A stretch of 64,000 nucleotides of DNA, taken from JAYODZ01 sp965662735 (GTDB lineage: Bacteria; Pseudomonadota; Alphaproteobacteria; RS24). The notes beneath the pieces were generated by a model. That model had not been told where the DNA came from. It searched no databases and was given only the letters and a program-made list of their open reading frames with translations. Positions 36,713 to 45,807 of the stretch are shown piece after piece (position 1 is the stretch's first letter; every line of letters begins with the position of its first letter). Where the stretch lies: NCBI GenBank assembly GCA_965662735.1, contig CBFIIU010000003.1, positions 47,865 through 111,864 of the forward strand, read 5' to 3'. Made by a program: the position numbers and the translations under genes.

Positions 36713-36985
36713 ATGAACAAAAACGATTTAGTTACCAAAGTGTCCGATAGCACCGGGCTCTCAAAAGCAGACGCAGGTCGCGCGGTCGACAGTGTGTTTG
36801 ATTCAATCACCGCTCAACTGGTAGCCGGCGGCGAAGTCCGTCTGGTCGGTTTCGGCACATTTGCAGTTGCCAGCCGCAAGGCCACAACGGGTCGCAATCC
36901 GCGTACGGGCGAAACGATTCAAATCAAGGCATCACGTTCGCCGAAATTTAAAGCCGGCAAAGCATTCAAAGACGCATTGAACTAG
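36713..36985 (+). CDS. hup: DNA-binding protein HU
   Basis: A 90-residue histone-like protein that bends and compacts DNA. It begins MNKNDLVTKVSDSTGLSKADA and carries the beta-arm signature GFGTFAVASRKATTGRNPRTGE and the Lys-rich end KFKAGKAFKDALN. The frame is open further upstream, but the ATG at 36713 with GGAGAGGA upstream is the family start. Gene order lon-hup is widespread in proteobacteria. A strong terminator follows. Confidence 0.97.
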   Translation: MNKNDLVTKVSDSTGLSKADAGRAVDSVFDSITAQLVAGGEVRLVGFGTFAVASRKATTGRNPRTGETIQIKASRSPKFKAGKAFKDALN

Positions 36986-37000
36986 AATTTCCCCAATTAA

Positions 37001-37036
37001 AGCGCCGGGTCGATTATTCGCCCCGGCGTTTTTTTT
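37001..37036 (+). terminator. Rho-independent terminator of hup
   Basis: CGCCGGG (37003-37009) pairs with CCCGGCG (37022-37028) around a 12-base loop, followed by nine or more T residues. Confidence 0.9.
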
Positions 37037-37074
37037 TGCTTTTTGTGTTGGTCTAGTTTATAGACCTCGTCGTG

Positions 37075-37150
37075 GGGCGGTTAGCTCAGCTGGGAGAGCA
37101 TCTCGTTTACACCGAGAGGGTCGGCGGTTCGATCCCGTCACCGCCCACCA
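37075..37150 (+). tRNA. tRNA-Val (anticodon TAC)
   Basis: A 76-base tRNA. The acceptor arms GGGCGGT and ACCGCCC pair fully, followed by A and an encoded CCA. The anticodon stem TCTCG / CGAGA encloses TTTACAC, giving TAC. The T arm contains GTTCGATC. Confidence 0.97.
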
Positions 37151-37273
37151 CCACACTGTTAATTGCATGAGTGACCATTATTTTCGGTCACTTGATGACC
37201 GATCTCATGATTGTGTGCTTGACAGTCTGACGAAGCGATCGTACATGTCTCGAGCCGTTTCGACGCTTAGAGC

Positions 37274-37350
37274 GGGGGTGTAGCTCAGTTGGTTAGAGCG
37301 CTGGCCTGTCACGCCAGAGGCCGCGGGTTCGAGTCCCGTCACTCCCGCCA
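37274..37350 (+). tRNA. tRNA-Asp (anticodon GTC)
   Basis: A 77-base tRNA. The acceptor arms GGGGGTG and CACTCCC pair with one G-T wobble, followed by the discriminator G73 expected for tRNA-Asp and an encoded CCA. The anticodon stem CTGGC / GCCAG encloses CTGTCAC, giving GTC. Confidence 0.96.
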
Positions 37351-37492
37351 CTTTTTCTCAAAAATATCCGAAAAACGTCGCTGCCTGTTTTGACGCGAGC
37401 GCGATAGCATCTGGGGTCACGTAGGACCGGATGTTGTGGCCCTTGGCAACCAGATTTAAGTCCGAAAAATGGGAAAGGGCTTGTGTTTACAC

Positions 37493-37520
37493 TTGCATCA
37501 TAAATCGGCGCAGATATACT
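37493..37520 (+). promoter_or_regulatory. Probable sigma-70 promoter of the nuo operon
   Basis: TTGCAT (37493-37498), a 16-base spacer and TATACT (37515-37520) fit a housekeeping promoter, with a start near 37527 and a 47-base leader before nuoA. A small hairpin, AGCACG-TT-CGTGCT, lies in the leader. The other 140 bases between tRNA-Asp and this site show nothing else. Confidence 0.55.
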
Positions 37521-37573
37521 CCGCCCGCAGCACGTTCGTGCTCTATGCGTAAGGTAGAATTAGGATCGACATC

Positions 37574-37939
37574 ATGCAGGATCTTCTGACCAGTTACTTC
37601 CCGATTTTGATCTTTATGGCCTTAGCGGCCATCATAACCTTAGCCATTATGGTTATTCCGGTTTTTGCAGCCCCTTACGCACCCGATCCTGAAAAGCTAG
37701 CGCCATACGAGTGCGGCTTCGAAGCGTTTGATGACGCGCGCATGAAGTTTGATGTGAAGTTTTATTTGGTCGCCATTCTCTTCATCATTTTTGACCTTGA
37801 AGTCGCCTTTTTGTTTCCATGGGCTGTGGCATTTGGCGACATTGGTGTTTTTGGATTTTGGTCAATGATGTTCTTTTTAGGCGTATTGACCGTCGGATTT
37901 GTCTATGAGTGGCGCAAAGGCGCGCTCGAGTGGGACTAA
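37574..37939 (+). CDS. nuoA: NADH-quinone oxidoreductase subunit A
   Basis: A 121-residue membrane subunit of complex I at the junction of the peripheral and membrane arms. Three hydrophobic helices are seen. The conserved loop YECGFEAFDDARMKFDVKFYLVAILFI is present over residues 45-71, including the Cys whose exposure changes in the deactive state of the enzyme. First gene of the fourteen-gene nuo operon, about 50 bases after the proposed promoter start. AGGA lies nine bases before the ATG. Confidence 0.97.
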   Translation: MQDLLTSYFPILIFMALAAIITLAIMVIPVFAAPYAPDPEKLAPYECGFEAFDDARMKFDVKFYLVAILFIIFDLEVAFLFPWAVAFGDIGVFGFWSMMFFLGVLTVGFVYEWRKGALEWD

Positions 37940-37958
37940 GAGTTAGGAATATATAAGC

Positions 37959-38528
37959 ATGGCCGATACACAATCTTCCTCTCCCGCTACCCCTCGATCG
38001 ACAGCGAAGCCAGGGCAACGGCCGGCGCCAATGGCCGATCCCTATTATGCGCAAGTGTCTAATCAGTTATCGGATAAGGGCTTTGTGCTCACGACAGCCG
38101 AAGATCTGATCAATTGGGCGCGCACGGGATCCTTGCATTGGATGACTTTCGGTCTGGCCTGTTGTGCGGTGGAGATGATGCATACCTCTATGCCGCGTTA
38201 TGATGTCGAGCGGTTCGGCTTCGCGCCGCGCGCATCCCCTCGACAGTCGGATGTGATGATCGTGGCGGGCACATTGACGAATAAAATGGCCCCAGCCCTG
38301 CGCAAAGTTTACGACCAAATGCCAGAGCCACGTTACGTGATCTCAATGGGGTCATGCGCCAATGGTGGCGGATATTATCACTATAGTTACTCCGTGGTGC
38401 GGGGATGCGATCGCATTGTTCCGGTCGATATTTATGTTCCGGGCTGTCCGCCCACTGCCGAGGCTTTGCTGTATGGCGTCCTGCTGCTGCAAAAGAAAAT
38501 CCGTCGAACCGGTACAATTGAACGCTAA
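37959..38528 (+). CDS. nuoB: NADH-quinone oxidoreductase subunit B
   Basis: A 189-residue peripheral subunit that carries Fe-S cluster N2, the last electron carrier before quinone. The ligands are the two adjacent Cys in LACCAVEMMHT, the Cys in GSCANGGGYYHYSYS and the Cys in PGCPPTAEALLYG. The first 30 residues are Ser/Pro/Thr-rich and lie before the conserved core. It starts 19 bases after nuoA. Confidence 0.98.
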   Translation: MADTQSSSPATPRSTAKPGQRPAPMADPYYAQVSNQLSDKGFVLTTAEDLINWARTGSLHWMTFGLACCAVEMMHTSMPRYDVERFGFAPRASPRQSDVMIVAGTLTNKMAPALRKVYDQMPEPRYVISMGSCANGGGYYHYSYSVVRGCDRIVPVDIYVPGCPPTAEALLYGVLLLQKKIRRTGTIER

Positions 38529-38537
38529 GCGATTACG

Positions 38538-39155
38538 ATGACCCAGACCTCTCCTCTTGAAACGTTGAGCGCGCATATTGGCGAAAAGCTCGGCGAGAAA
38601 ATTAATCAGTCGGTTATTCGCTATGGCGAATTGACCATCGAGACCAATGCCTCGGACATCATTTCTGTTTTGAAATTCCTGCGGGATGATTCCAAATGTT
38701 TGTTCGAACAGTTGATCGACGTTACGGCCGTTGATTATCCGCAACGCGCGTGGCGTTTTGATGTGGTCTATCACCTTCTATCGATGAGCCGGAACCACCG
38801 CATTCGTGTCAAGCTGGCGGCCGACGAAGAAACGCTGGTGCCTAGTGTGGTGGGTGTTTTTGACACGGCAAATTGGTTCGAGCGCGAAGTGTTTGACATG
38901 TATGGCGTGCGTTTCTCGGGCCACCCTGATTTGCGGCGTATTCTCACAGATTATGGCTTTGAAGGGCATCCCCTCCGCAAAGACTTCCCGCTCACCGGGC
39001 ATGTGGAAGTGCGCTATGATGACGACCGCAAAAAAGTTGTCTATGAACCTGTATCATTGGTTCAAGAATTTCGCGATTTCGACTTTGAGAGCCCGTGGGA
39101 AGGAGCGCGTGGCGCTCTGTCGGGCGACGAAAAAGCAGCTGTGGAGGATAAATAG
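38538..39155 (+). CDS. nuoC: NADH-quinone oxidoreductase subunit C
   Basis: A 205-residue peripheral-arm subunit (30 kDa type) with no cofactor. The signature ERExFDMYGVxFxxHPDLRRIL is present near residue 116, followed by GFEGHPLRKDFPLTG. It is separate from nuoD, unlike the fused NuoCD of E. coli. It lies nine bases after nuoB and two bases before nuoD. Confidence 0.97.
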   Translation: MTQTSPLETLSAHIGEKLGEKINQSVIRYGELTIETNASDIISVLKFLRDDSKCLFEQLIDVTAVDYPQRAWRFDVVYHLLSMSRNHRIRVKLAADEETLVPSVVGVFDTANWFEREVFDMYGVRFSGHPDLRRILTDYGFEGHPLRKDFPLTGHVEVRYDDDRKKVVYEPVSLVQEFRDFDFESPWEGARGALSGDEKAAVEDK

Positions 39156-39157
39156 GC

Positions 39158-40342
39158 ATGCCTGATACGGCACTCGAAGACCGCAAGTTTACGATTAACT
39201 TCGGGCCTCAGCACCCCGCGGCGCATGGTGTGTTGCGCTTGGTGATGGATCTTGATGGCGAATTGGTTGAGAGGGTCGACCCGCATATTGGTTTGTTGCA
39301 TCGCGGCACGGAAAAGCTCATCGAACACAAAACCTATTTGCAGGCCGTACCGTATTTTGATCGCCTCGATTACGTGGCGCCGATGAACCAGGAACATGCC
39401 TTTGCTTTGGCTGTTGAGCGGCTTTTGGGGATCACGGTTCCAAAGCGCGGACAATATATTCGGGTTCTGTATTCTGAAATTGGCCGCTTGCTCAGTCATC
39501 TTCTCAACATCACCACACAGGCGCTCGATGTGGGTGCGCTTACACCCCCTCTTTGGGGATTTGAAGAGCGGGAAAAAATGATGATCTTTTATGAGCGCGC
39601 CAGTGGTGCGCGCTTGCATGCGGCGTATTTCCGTCCAGGCGGCGTGCATCAAGATCTTCCAGAAGACCTGATTTCGGATATTTATGATTTTTGTGATCCG
39701 TTCTTGAAAGTCATGGATGATATTGAGGGTCTGCTGACCAATAATCGCATCTTCAAACAGCGAAATGTCGATATAGGCTGCGTGAGCGTTGAGGATATTC
39801 ATAATTGGGGTTTAACCGGCGTGATGGCGCGCGGGTCGGGCCTGGCGTGGGATTTGCGTCGTGCTCAGCCTTATGAGGCCTATAGCGATTTTGACTTTGA
39901 TATTCCAGTTGGCAAAAATGGCGATTGCTACGATCGGTATTTGGTTCGGGTCGAGGAATGCCGTCAGTCTATTCGCATCATGAAGCAATGTATTGAGAAA
40001 ATGCCCAGTGGGCCGATTTCCTCGACAGATGGCAAAATTGTTCCGCCCAAGCGCGGCGAGATGAAGCGCTCGATGGAGGCTCTCATCCATCACTTTAAGC
40101 TCTACACAGAAGGGTATCATGTGCCCGAAGGCGAGGTATATGCCGCGGTTGAAGCGCCGAAGGGTGAGTTTGGGGTCTATCTCGTATCGGATGGGTCGAA
40201 CAAGCCGTATCGCTGTAAAATTCGAGCGCCCGGCTATGCACATCTGCAAGCCATGGACTATCTCTGCCGCGATCACATGCTCGCCGATGTTTCGGCTATT
40301 TTGGGATCGCTGGACATTGTGTTTGGGGAGGTTGACCGATGA
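39158..40342 (+). CDS. nuoD: NADH-quinone oxidoreductase subunit D
   Basis: A 394-residue peripheral subunit (49 kDa type) that forms the quinone pocket with NuoB. FGPQHPAAHGVLRLVMDLDGE is at the N-terminus with the quinone-contact His. LHRGTEKLIE, YFDRLDYVAPMNQEH and the C-terminal DIVFGEVDR are all typical. Its stop overlaps the nuoE start by four bases (ATGA). Confidence 0.98.
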   Translation: MPDTALEDRKFTINFGPQHPAAHGVLRLVMDLDGELVERVDPHIGLLHRGTEKLIEHKTYLQAVPYFDRLDYVAPMNQEHAFALAVERLLGITVPKRGQYIRVLYSEIGRLLSHLLNITTQALDVGALTPPLWGFEEREKMMIFYERASGARLHAAYFRPGGVHQDLPEDLISDIYDFCDPFLKVMDDIEGLLTNNRIFKQRNVDIGCVSVEDIHNWGLTGVMARGSGLAWDLRRAQPYEAYSDFDFDIPVGKNGDCYDRYLVRVEECRQSIRIMKQCIEKMPSGPISSTDGKIVPPKRGEMKRSMEALIHHFKLYTEGYHVPEGEVYAAVEAPKGEFGVYLVSDGSNKPYRCKIRAPGYAHLQAMDYLCRDHMLADVSAILGSLDIVFGEVDR

Positions 40343-40938
40343 GCGTACGCCGTTTGCATTCCGAGCAACCTGCGGAGTTTACATTTTCTCCAGAAAATGA
40401 GGCGTGGGCTGACGCGCAGATTGCAAAATATCCTGAAGGCCGCCAAGCGAGCGCGATTGTTCCGCTTTTGTGGCAAGCCCAGAAGCAAGCGGGGGGGTGG
40501 CTGCCCGAGCCTGCTATCCGTCATGTGGCCGAAAAACTCGATATGCCCTATATGCGGGCGCTTGAGGTAGCAACCTTTTATACCATGTTCAACTTGTCGC
40601 CTGTGGGCCGTCATTTTGTTCAGCTGTGTGGAACGACTCCGTGCTGGTTACGTGGGGCGGACGACCTTAAAGCCGTGTGCCGCAATGTGATCGGTGAGCC
40701 TGGCGAGATCTCGGCTGACGGCGCCTTGAGCTGGATGGAAGTTGAGTGTTTGGGGGCTTGCGTGAACGCGCCCATGGTTCAGATTAACGATGACTTTTAT
40801 GAAGATCTTACGGCTGAAACTTTCGAGGCCCTGTTAGAAAAATTACGTGCGGGCGAAGAAGTAATGACCGGACCACAAAATTCGCGCCGCGCATCTGAGC
40901 CAGAAGGCGGGCTGACCGTTTTGAAAGGTGATCTGTAA
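40339..40938 (+). CDS. nuoE: NADH-quinone oxidoreductase subunit E
   Basis: A 199-residue subunit (24 kDa type) of the NADH-oxidising module with the [2Fe-2S] cluster N1a. The cluster ligands are in QLCGTTPCWLRGADDL and VECLGACVNAPMVQI. The last 30 residues are a polar tail. It overlaps nuoD by four bases and nuoF by one base, so translation is coupled along the module. Confidence 0.97.
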   Translation: MSVRRLHSEQPAEFTFSPENEAWADAQIAKYPEGRQASAIVPLLWQAQKQAGGWLPEPAIRHVAEKLDMPYMRALEVATFYTMFNLSPVGRHFVQLCGTTPCWLRGADDLKAVCRNVIGEPGEISADGALSWMEVECLGACVNAPMVQINDDFYEDLTAETFEALLEKLRAGEEVMTGPQNSRRASEPEGGLTVLKGDL

Positions 40939-42215
40939 TGTTGCAAGATAAAGATCGTATTTTCACAAATATATACGGCCAAAACGGTGCCGATATTCGC
41001 TCGGCACAAGGGCGCGGCGATTGGGACAAGACAGCCGACCTCGTTAAAGAAGGGCGCGATTGGATTATTGAAGAAATGAAGGCGTCTGGCTTGCGCGGGC
41101 GCGGGGGCGCAGGTTTTCCGACAGGACTGAAATGGTCCTTCATGCCCAAAGAAAGCGATGGACGGCCGCATTATCTGGTTGTGAACGCCGACGAGTCCGA
41201 GCCAGGAACCTGCAAAGATCGCGATATTTTGCGGCACGAACCCCATAAGCTGATTGAAGGGTGTCTGTTGGCCAGCTTCGCCATGGGCGCGCATGCGTGT
41301 TATGTTTACATTCGTGGTGAGTTCATTCGCGAGCGCGAGGCCTTACAAAAGGCCGTCGATGAGGCCTATGCTGCCGGTTTGTTGGGCAAAAATGCGGCCA
41401 AGTCGGGTTGGGACTTTGATCTTTATGTCCATCACGGCGCGGGCGCCTATATTTGTGGTGAAGAAACAGCGCTGATCGAAAGCCTGGAGGGCAAAAAGGG
41501 TATGCCGCGGCTCAAGCCGCCTTTCCCAGCCAATATGGGCCTCTATGGATGTCCGACAACGGTTAATAATGTTGAGAGCATTGCCGTGGCGCCGACCATT
41601 TTGCGGCGCGGTGCAGCATGGTTTTCGGGGCTAGGTCGCGAAGGGAATACGGGCACCAAGCTGTTTTGTATTTCAGGTCATGTGAATACACCGTGCAATG
41701 TCGAAGAAGAAATGGGCATTCCTTTGAAGGAATTGTTGGAAAAACATGCGGGCGGGGTTCGCGGAGGCTGGGATAATTTATTAGCGGTTATTCCGGGTGG
41801 CTCTTCAGTTCCTCTGTTGCCGAAGTCCATTTGCGACACGGTTTTGATGGATTTTGATAGCCTCAAGGCAGTGCAATCTGGCCTCGGCACAGCCGCCGTT
41901 ATTGTGATGGATAAGTCGACCGATATTGTGCGGGCCATTGCGCGCATATCGCATTTTTATAAGCATGAAAGTTGTGGTCAGTGCACGCCATGCCGTGAAG
42001 GAACGGGGTGGATGTGGCGCGTCATGGAACGTATGGCTTCGGGGCAAGCGCGCCCTGAGGAAATCGACACACTGCTTAAAGTGACCAAGCAAATTGAAGG
42101 GCATACAATCTGCGCGTTGGGGGATGCCGCGGCGTGGCCGGTTCAGGGCTTGATCCGCCATTTCCGTCCTGAAATGGAAGCACGCTTGACGCGAGCGATG
42201 GAGGCTGCGGAATGA
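40938..42215 (+). CDS. nuoF: NADH-quinone oxidoreductase subunit F
   Basis: A 425-residue subunit (51 kDa type) that binds NADH and FMN and carries cluster N3. FMN/NADH segments are GLRGRGGAGFPTGLKW and AYICGEETALIESLEG. The [4Fe-4S] ligands are ESCGQCTPCREG and the later Cys in HTICALGDAAAWP. It overlaps nuoE by one base and nuoG by four bases. Confidence 0.98.
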   Translation: MLQDKDRIFTNIYGQNGADIRSAQGRGDWDKTADLVKEGRDWIIEEMKASGLRGRGGAGFPTGLKWSFMPKESDGRPHYLVVNADESEPGTCKDRDILRHEPHKLIEGCLLASFAMGAHACYVYIRGEFIREREALQKAVDEAYAAGLLGKNAAKSGWDFDLYVHHGAGAYICGEETALIESLEGKKGMPRLKPPFPANMGLYGCPTTVNNVESIAVAPTILRRGAAWFSGLGREGNTGTKLFCISGHVNTPCNVEEEMGIPLKELLEKHAGGVRGGWDNLLAVIPGGSSVPLLPKSICDTVLMDFDSLKAVQSGLGTAAVIVMDKSTDIVRAIARISHFYKHESCGQCTPCREGTGWMWRVMERMASGQARPEEIDTLLKVTKQIEGHTICALGDAAAWPVQGLIRHFRPEMEARLTRAMEAAE

Positions 42216-44272
42216 GTGATCTGGTTAAACTCACCGTCGATGGGATAGAGGTTGAGGTTCCGCCCGGGGCGTCGATCATGCAAGCCTGTGAAGCCGCTGG
42301 AGCTGAAATTCCGCGTTTTTGTTATCATGAGCGCCTGTCTGTTGCCGGCAATTGTCGCATGTGTTTGGTAGAGGTTGAGCGTTCACCTAAGCCCGTGGCC
42401 AGCTGCGCGATGCCCGTCGCGCCAGATATGGTGGTGCGGACACAAAGTGATCTTGTCAAGACCGCGCGTGAGGGGGTTATGGAGCTGATGCTCATTAATC
42501 ACCCTCTCGATTGTCCGATTTGTGATCAGGGCGGTGAGTGTGATTTGCAAGATCAGGCCATGGGCTATGGCCATGATGCGAGCCGCTTTTCGGATACAAA
42601 GCGCGCTGTTGAAAATAAGAATATGGGTCCACTGGTGAACACGGTGATGACCCGATGCATTCACTGCACGCGCTGCGTTCGCTTCTCAACCGAGGTTGCG
42701 GGCGTGCCGGAAATTGGCGCGATTGGCCGTGGCGAAGATATGGAAATCACCACCTATCTCGAGGCTTCTCTCGATAGCGAGCTATCGGGGAATGTGATTG
42801 ATCTATGCCCCGTCGGCGCGCTGACCTCAAAACCCTATGCTTTCACGGCGCGCCCCTGGGAGCTGCGCAAAACCGAGACAATCGATGTGATGGATGCGGT
42901 TGGGTCGAATATTCGGGTGGATGTTCGCGGGCGCGAAGTGATGCGGATCTTGCCGCGCAACCATGATGGTGTGAATGAGGAGTGGCTGAGCGATAAATCG
43001 CGCTTTGTGTGGGATGGGTTGAACCGCCAACGCTTGGATCGTCCCTATCTGCGGCGCGATGGGAAACTCGTGGCCGCAAGTTGGGATGAAGCGCTGCAGG
43101 CCGTCTCAGAGCAATTGGCGAAAGGCGATGTTGCGGCCCTCGCCGGCGATTTGGCTTGTGTCGAAGGCATGTACGCGCTTAAGGCGCTGATGCTCCAGCT
43201 CGGTAGCCCCCATCTGGATTGTCGTCCGGCCCATTCAGTACTGGGCGGCAATCGCGCCAACTATATATTCAATTCCTCAATTGCCGGAATTGAGGAAGCC
43301 GATGCGCTGTTATTGGTTGGTACGAACCCACGCCATGAGGCAGCGGTTCTAAACGCCCGCATTCGTAAGCAGTGGCGTGAGACACAAATGCCGATTGCGA
43401 CCATCGGGGTGCCCGCGGATTTAACTTATTCGGTCACGCATTTGGGGGCGGGGCCCGACACATTGACGGCTCTGGCCAAAGGCAAAATAGAATTTCTCAA
43501 TGTTTTGAAAAAGGCCTCGCGTCCGATGATTATTGTGGGTGAGCAAGCACTCAGCCGTGAAGATGGACAAGCCATTTTTAATCTCTTGATCGAGCTCGCC
43601 CAAGATGTGGGGGCGGTGCAAGACGGATGGGTGGGCTTTAACGTTCTGCACCTGGCTGCGTCACGTGTTGGCGGGCTGGATATCGGATTTGTGCCCGCAG
43701 ATGGTGGAATGGCGCGACACGACATTATGAACGCGGCTCAAAAAGGTACCCTTAAAACCCTCATTTCACTTGGCGATGAGACAATTTCTGGCGCGAGCAA
43801 AGCCTGTGTCATCTATATTGGATCGCATGGGGATGCGGGTGCGGCAGCGGCCGATATCGTTCTGCCCGCGGCGGCCTATACTGAAAAGCAGGCGCTCTAT
43901 GTCAACACCGAGGGGCGCGTGCAGATGACCGAATGTGCCGCATTACCCCCTGGAGATGCCCGCGAGGATTGGAAAATCATTCGCGCGATTTCGGGGCGTA
44001 TGGCTGAGGCCTTGCCGTTTGATAGCCTGCAAGATTTGCGTCAAAAGCTCTTTGAAGAAGTGCCGCATTTATCTCAAATCGATGTGGTTTCACCCGCTGG
44101 ACTGCCAGATAAAGGGCCAGCAGGTTCCGTCACAGATGTTCCTTTTGGGGTGGGGATTGATGATTTCTTCTTGAGTAACGCCATCGCCCGTGCATCGGTG
44201 ACCATGGCAAGCTGTTCACAAGAGCGTCTCCGGCGTGCCACAAGCGCTCAAGGCACGGGCACAAATGGATAA
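42212..44272 (+). CDS. nuoG: NADH-quinone oxidoreductase subunit G
   Basis: A 686-residue subunit (75 kDa type). The N-terminal ferredoxin domain binds a [2Fe-2S] cluster (CYHERLSVAGNCRMC, then a Cys in VASCAMP). The His-liganded [4Fe-4S] motif HPLDCPICDQGGECDLQ and the following CIHCTRCVRF supply N5 and N4. The molybdopterin-like C-terminal domain has no cofactor motif and no extra N7-type cluster set that I can see, in keeping with the proteobacterial short form. The 3' end overlaps the proposed nuoH start. Confidence 0.97.
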   Translation: MSDLVKLTVDGIEVEVPPGASIMQACEAAGAEIPRFCYHERLSVAGNCRMCLVEVERSPKPVASCAMPVAPDMVVRTQSDLVKTAREGVMELMLINHPLDCPICDQGGECDLQDQAMGYGHDASRFSDTKRAVENKNMGPLVNTVMTRCIHCTRCVRFSTEVAGVPEIGAIGRGEDMEITTYLEASLDSELSGNVIDLCPVGALTSKPYAFTARPWELRKTETIDVMDAVGSNIRVDVRGREVMRILPRNHDGVNEEWLSDKSRFVWDGLNRQRLDRPYLRRDGKLVAASWDEALQAVSEQLAKGDVAALAGDLACVEGMYALKALMLQLGSPHLDCRPAHSVLGGNRANYIFNSSIAGIEEADALLLVGTNPRHEAAVLNARIRKQWRETQMPIATIGVPADLTYSVTHLGAGPDTLTALAKGKIEFLNVLKKASRPMIIVGEQALSREDGQAIFNLLIELAQDVGAVQDGWVGFNVLHLAASRVGGLDIGFVPADGGMARHDIMNAAQKGTLKTLISLGDETISGASKACVIYIGSHGDAGAAAADIVLPAAAYTEKQALYVNTEGRVQMTECAALPPGDAREDWKIIRAISGRMAEALPFDSLQDLRQKLFEEVPHLSQIDVVSPAGLPDKGPAGSVTDVPFGVGIDDFFLSNAIARASVTMASCSQERLRRATSAQGTGTNG

Positions 44273-45299
44273 GGCAATGGATATCGGAATGGATAATCAG
44301 CTTTGGGATGGGTATATCTGGCCCGCGCTCATGGTCACTGCACATAGCCTGGCTATTTTGCTGGTGCTTCTCGTGTCCTTGGCCTTCTTTATGTATGCCG
44401 ATCGAAAAATTTGGGCGGCAGTGCAATTGCGGCGCGGTCCAAATGTCGTGGGTCCGTTTGGGCTATTGCAAAGCTTTGCCGATATTTTGAAATATTTTTT
44501 CAAGGAAATCGTGATCCCAACGCCGGCCAATAAGGTGATTTTTCTGCTCGCACCATTTATTACAATGTTTCTGGCGCTGAGCGCATGGGCGGTCATCCCG
44601 GTCGATGATGGTTGGGCGGTTGCTGATATCAATGTCGGTATTCTCTATATTTTCGCAATCTCATCTTTGGGCGTCTATGGCGTGATTATGGGGGGATGGG
44701 CGTCGAACTCGAAATATCCTTTCCTCGGTGCGTTGCGCTCGGCGGCGCAAATGGTGTCCTATGAGGTGTCCATTGGATTGGTCATCATCACAGTTTTGCT
44801 TTGCGTCGGGTCTTTGAATTTGTCCGATATTGTTCGCGCGCAGGAAAACATGTGGTTCGCCGTGACCCTTTTCCCGATGTTTGTCGTGTTTTTCATTTCT
44901 GCATTGGCAGAAACCAATCGGCCGCCTTTTGATCTTCCAGAAGCCGAGTCTGAATTAGTGTCGGGCTTTATGACTGAATATTCATCGACCCCATATGTCG
45001 TGTTCATGATTGGTGAACTTGCCAATATCATTTTGATGTGTGCGATGACGACCATCTTGTTTCTGGGGGGCTGGCTTCCGCCCGCAGACCTCGCGATTTT
45101 TACATGGATACCCGGCGTCATCTGGTTCGTTTTGAAACTGTGTTTTGTGTTTTTCATGTTCGCGATGGTCAAGGCGATTGTGCCGCGCTACCGCTATGAT
45201 CAATTGATGCGGTTGGGGTGGAAAGTATTCTTGCCTTTTTCACTCGTGTGGGTCGTCCTCACGGCGGCGTTCTTGCAATTTTCAGGCTTGGCACAGTAA
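44265..45299 (+). CDS. nuoH: NADH-quinone oxidoreductase subunit H
   Basis: A membrane subunit of about 340 residues that forms the quinone entry tunnel with NuoB and NuoD. Eight or more hydrophobic helices are present. Conserved loops are YADRKIWAAVQLRRGPNVVG and ETNRPPFDLPEAESELVSGF, the latter with the acidic residues needed for coupling. The start is uncertain: ATG at 44265 overlaps the nuoG stop; ATGs at 44277 and 44289 are also possible, and no site has a clear ribosome signal. Confidence 0.95.
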   Translation: MDKAMDIGMDNQLWDGYIWPALMVTAHSLAILLVLLVSLAFFMYADRKIWAAVQLRRGPNVVGPFGLLQSFADILKYFFKEIVIPTPANKVIFLLAPFITMFLALSAWAVIPVDDGWAVADINVGILYIFAISSLGVYGVIMGGWASNSKYPFLGALRSAAQMVSYEVSIGLVIITVLLCVGSLNLSDIVRAQENMWFAVTLFPMFVVFFISALAETNRPPFDLPEAESELVSGFMTEYSSTPYVVFMIGELANIILMCAMTTILFLGGWLPPADLAIFTWIPGVIWFVLKLCFVFFMFAMVKAIVPRYRYDQLMRLGWKVFLPFSLVWVVLTAAFLQFSGLAQ

Positions 45300-45306
45300 G
45301 GAGACG

Positions 45307-45801
45307 ATGATGGGTTTTGTTGGACGAACGGCACGCGCTCTTTTATTGGTTGAGTTTGTCTCTGCATTCTTCTTGGCGATGCGATATTTTTTCGGACGCA
45401 AATCAACGGTCAATTATCCCTATGAAAAGGGGCCATTGAGCCCGAGATTTCGGGGTGAGCACGCATTGCGGCGCTATCCGAACGGGCAGGAGCGGTGTAT
45501 TGCGTGCAAACTATGCGAAGCCGTCTGTCCGGCGCAAGCCATCACGATTGAAGCAGGGCCGCGCAATAATGACGGTACACGGCGCACACTGCGCTACGAT
45601 ATTGACATGGTCAAATGTATTTATTGCGGGTTGTGCCAAGAGGCGTGCCCGGTCGACGCAATTGTCGAGGGGCCTAATTTTGAATTTGCCACGGAAACCC
45701 GGGAAGAGCTGATTTATGATAAAGAAAAGCTTTTGGCCAATGGTGACCGCTGGGAAGTGCAAATTGCCAAAAACCTCGAATTGGACGCTCCCTACCGATA
45801 G
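45307..45801 (+). CDS. nuoI: NADH-quinone oxidoreductase subunit I
   Basis: A 164-residue peripheral subunit with two [4Fe-4S] clusters (N6a, N6b). The ligands are CIACKLCEAVCPAQA and CIYCGLCQEACPVDA near residues 60 and 100. An N-terminal amphipathic segment contacts the membrane arm. It starts seven bases after nuoH, preceded by AAGGAG. Confidence 0.98.
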   Translation: MMGFVGRTARALLLVEFVSAFFLAMRYFFGRKSTVNYPYEKGPLSPRFRGEHALRRYPNGQERCIACKLCEAVCPAQAITIEAGPRNNDGTRRTLRYDIDMVKCIYCGLCQEACPVDAIVEGPNFEFATETREELIYDKEKLLANGDRWEVQIAKNLELDAPYR

Positions 45802-45807
45802 GCCGAG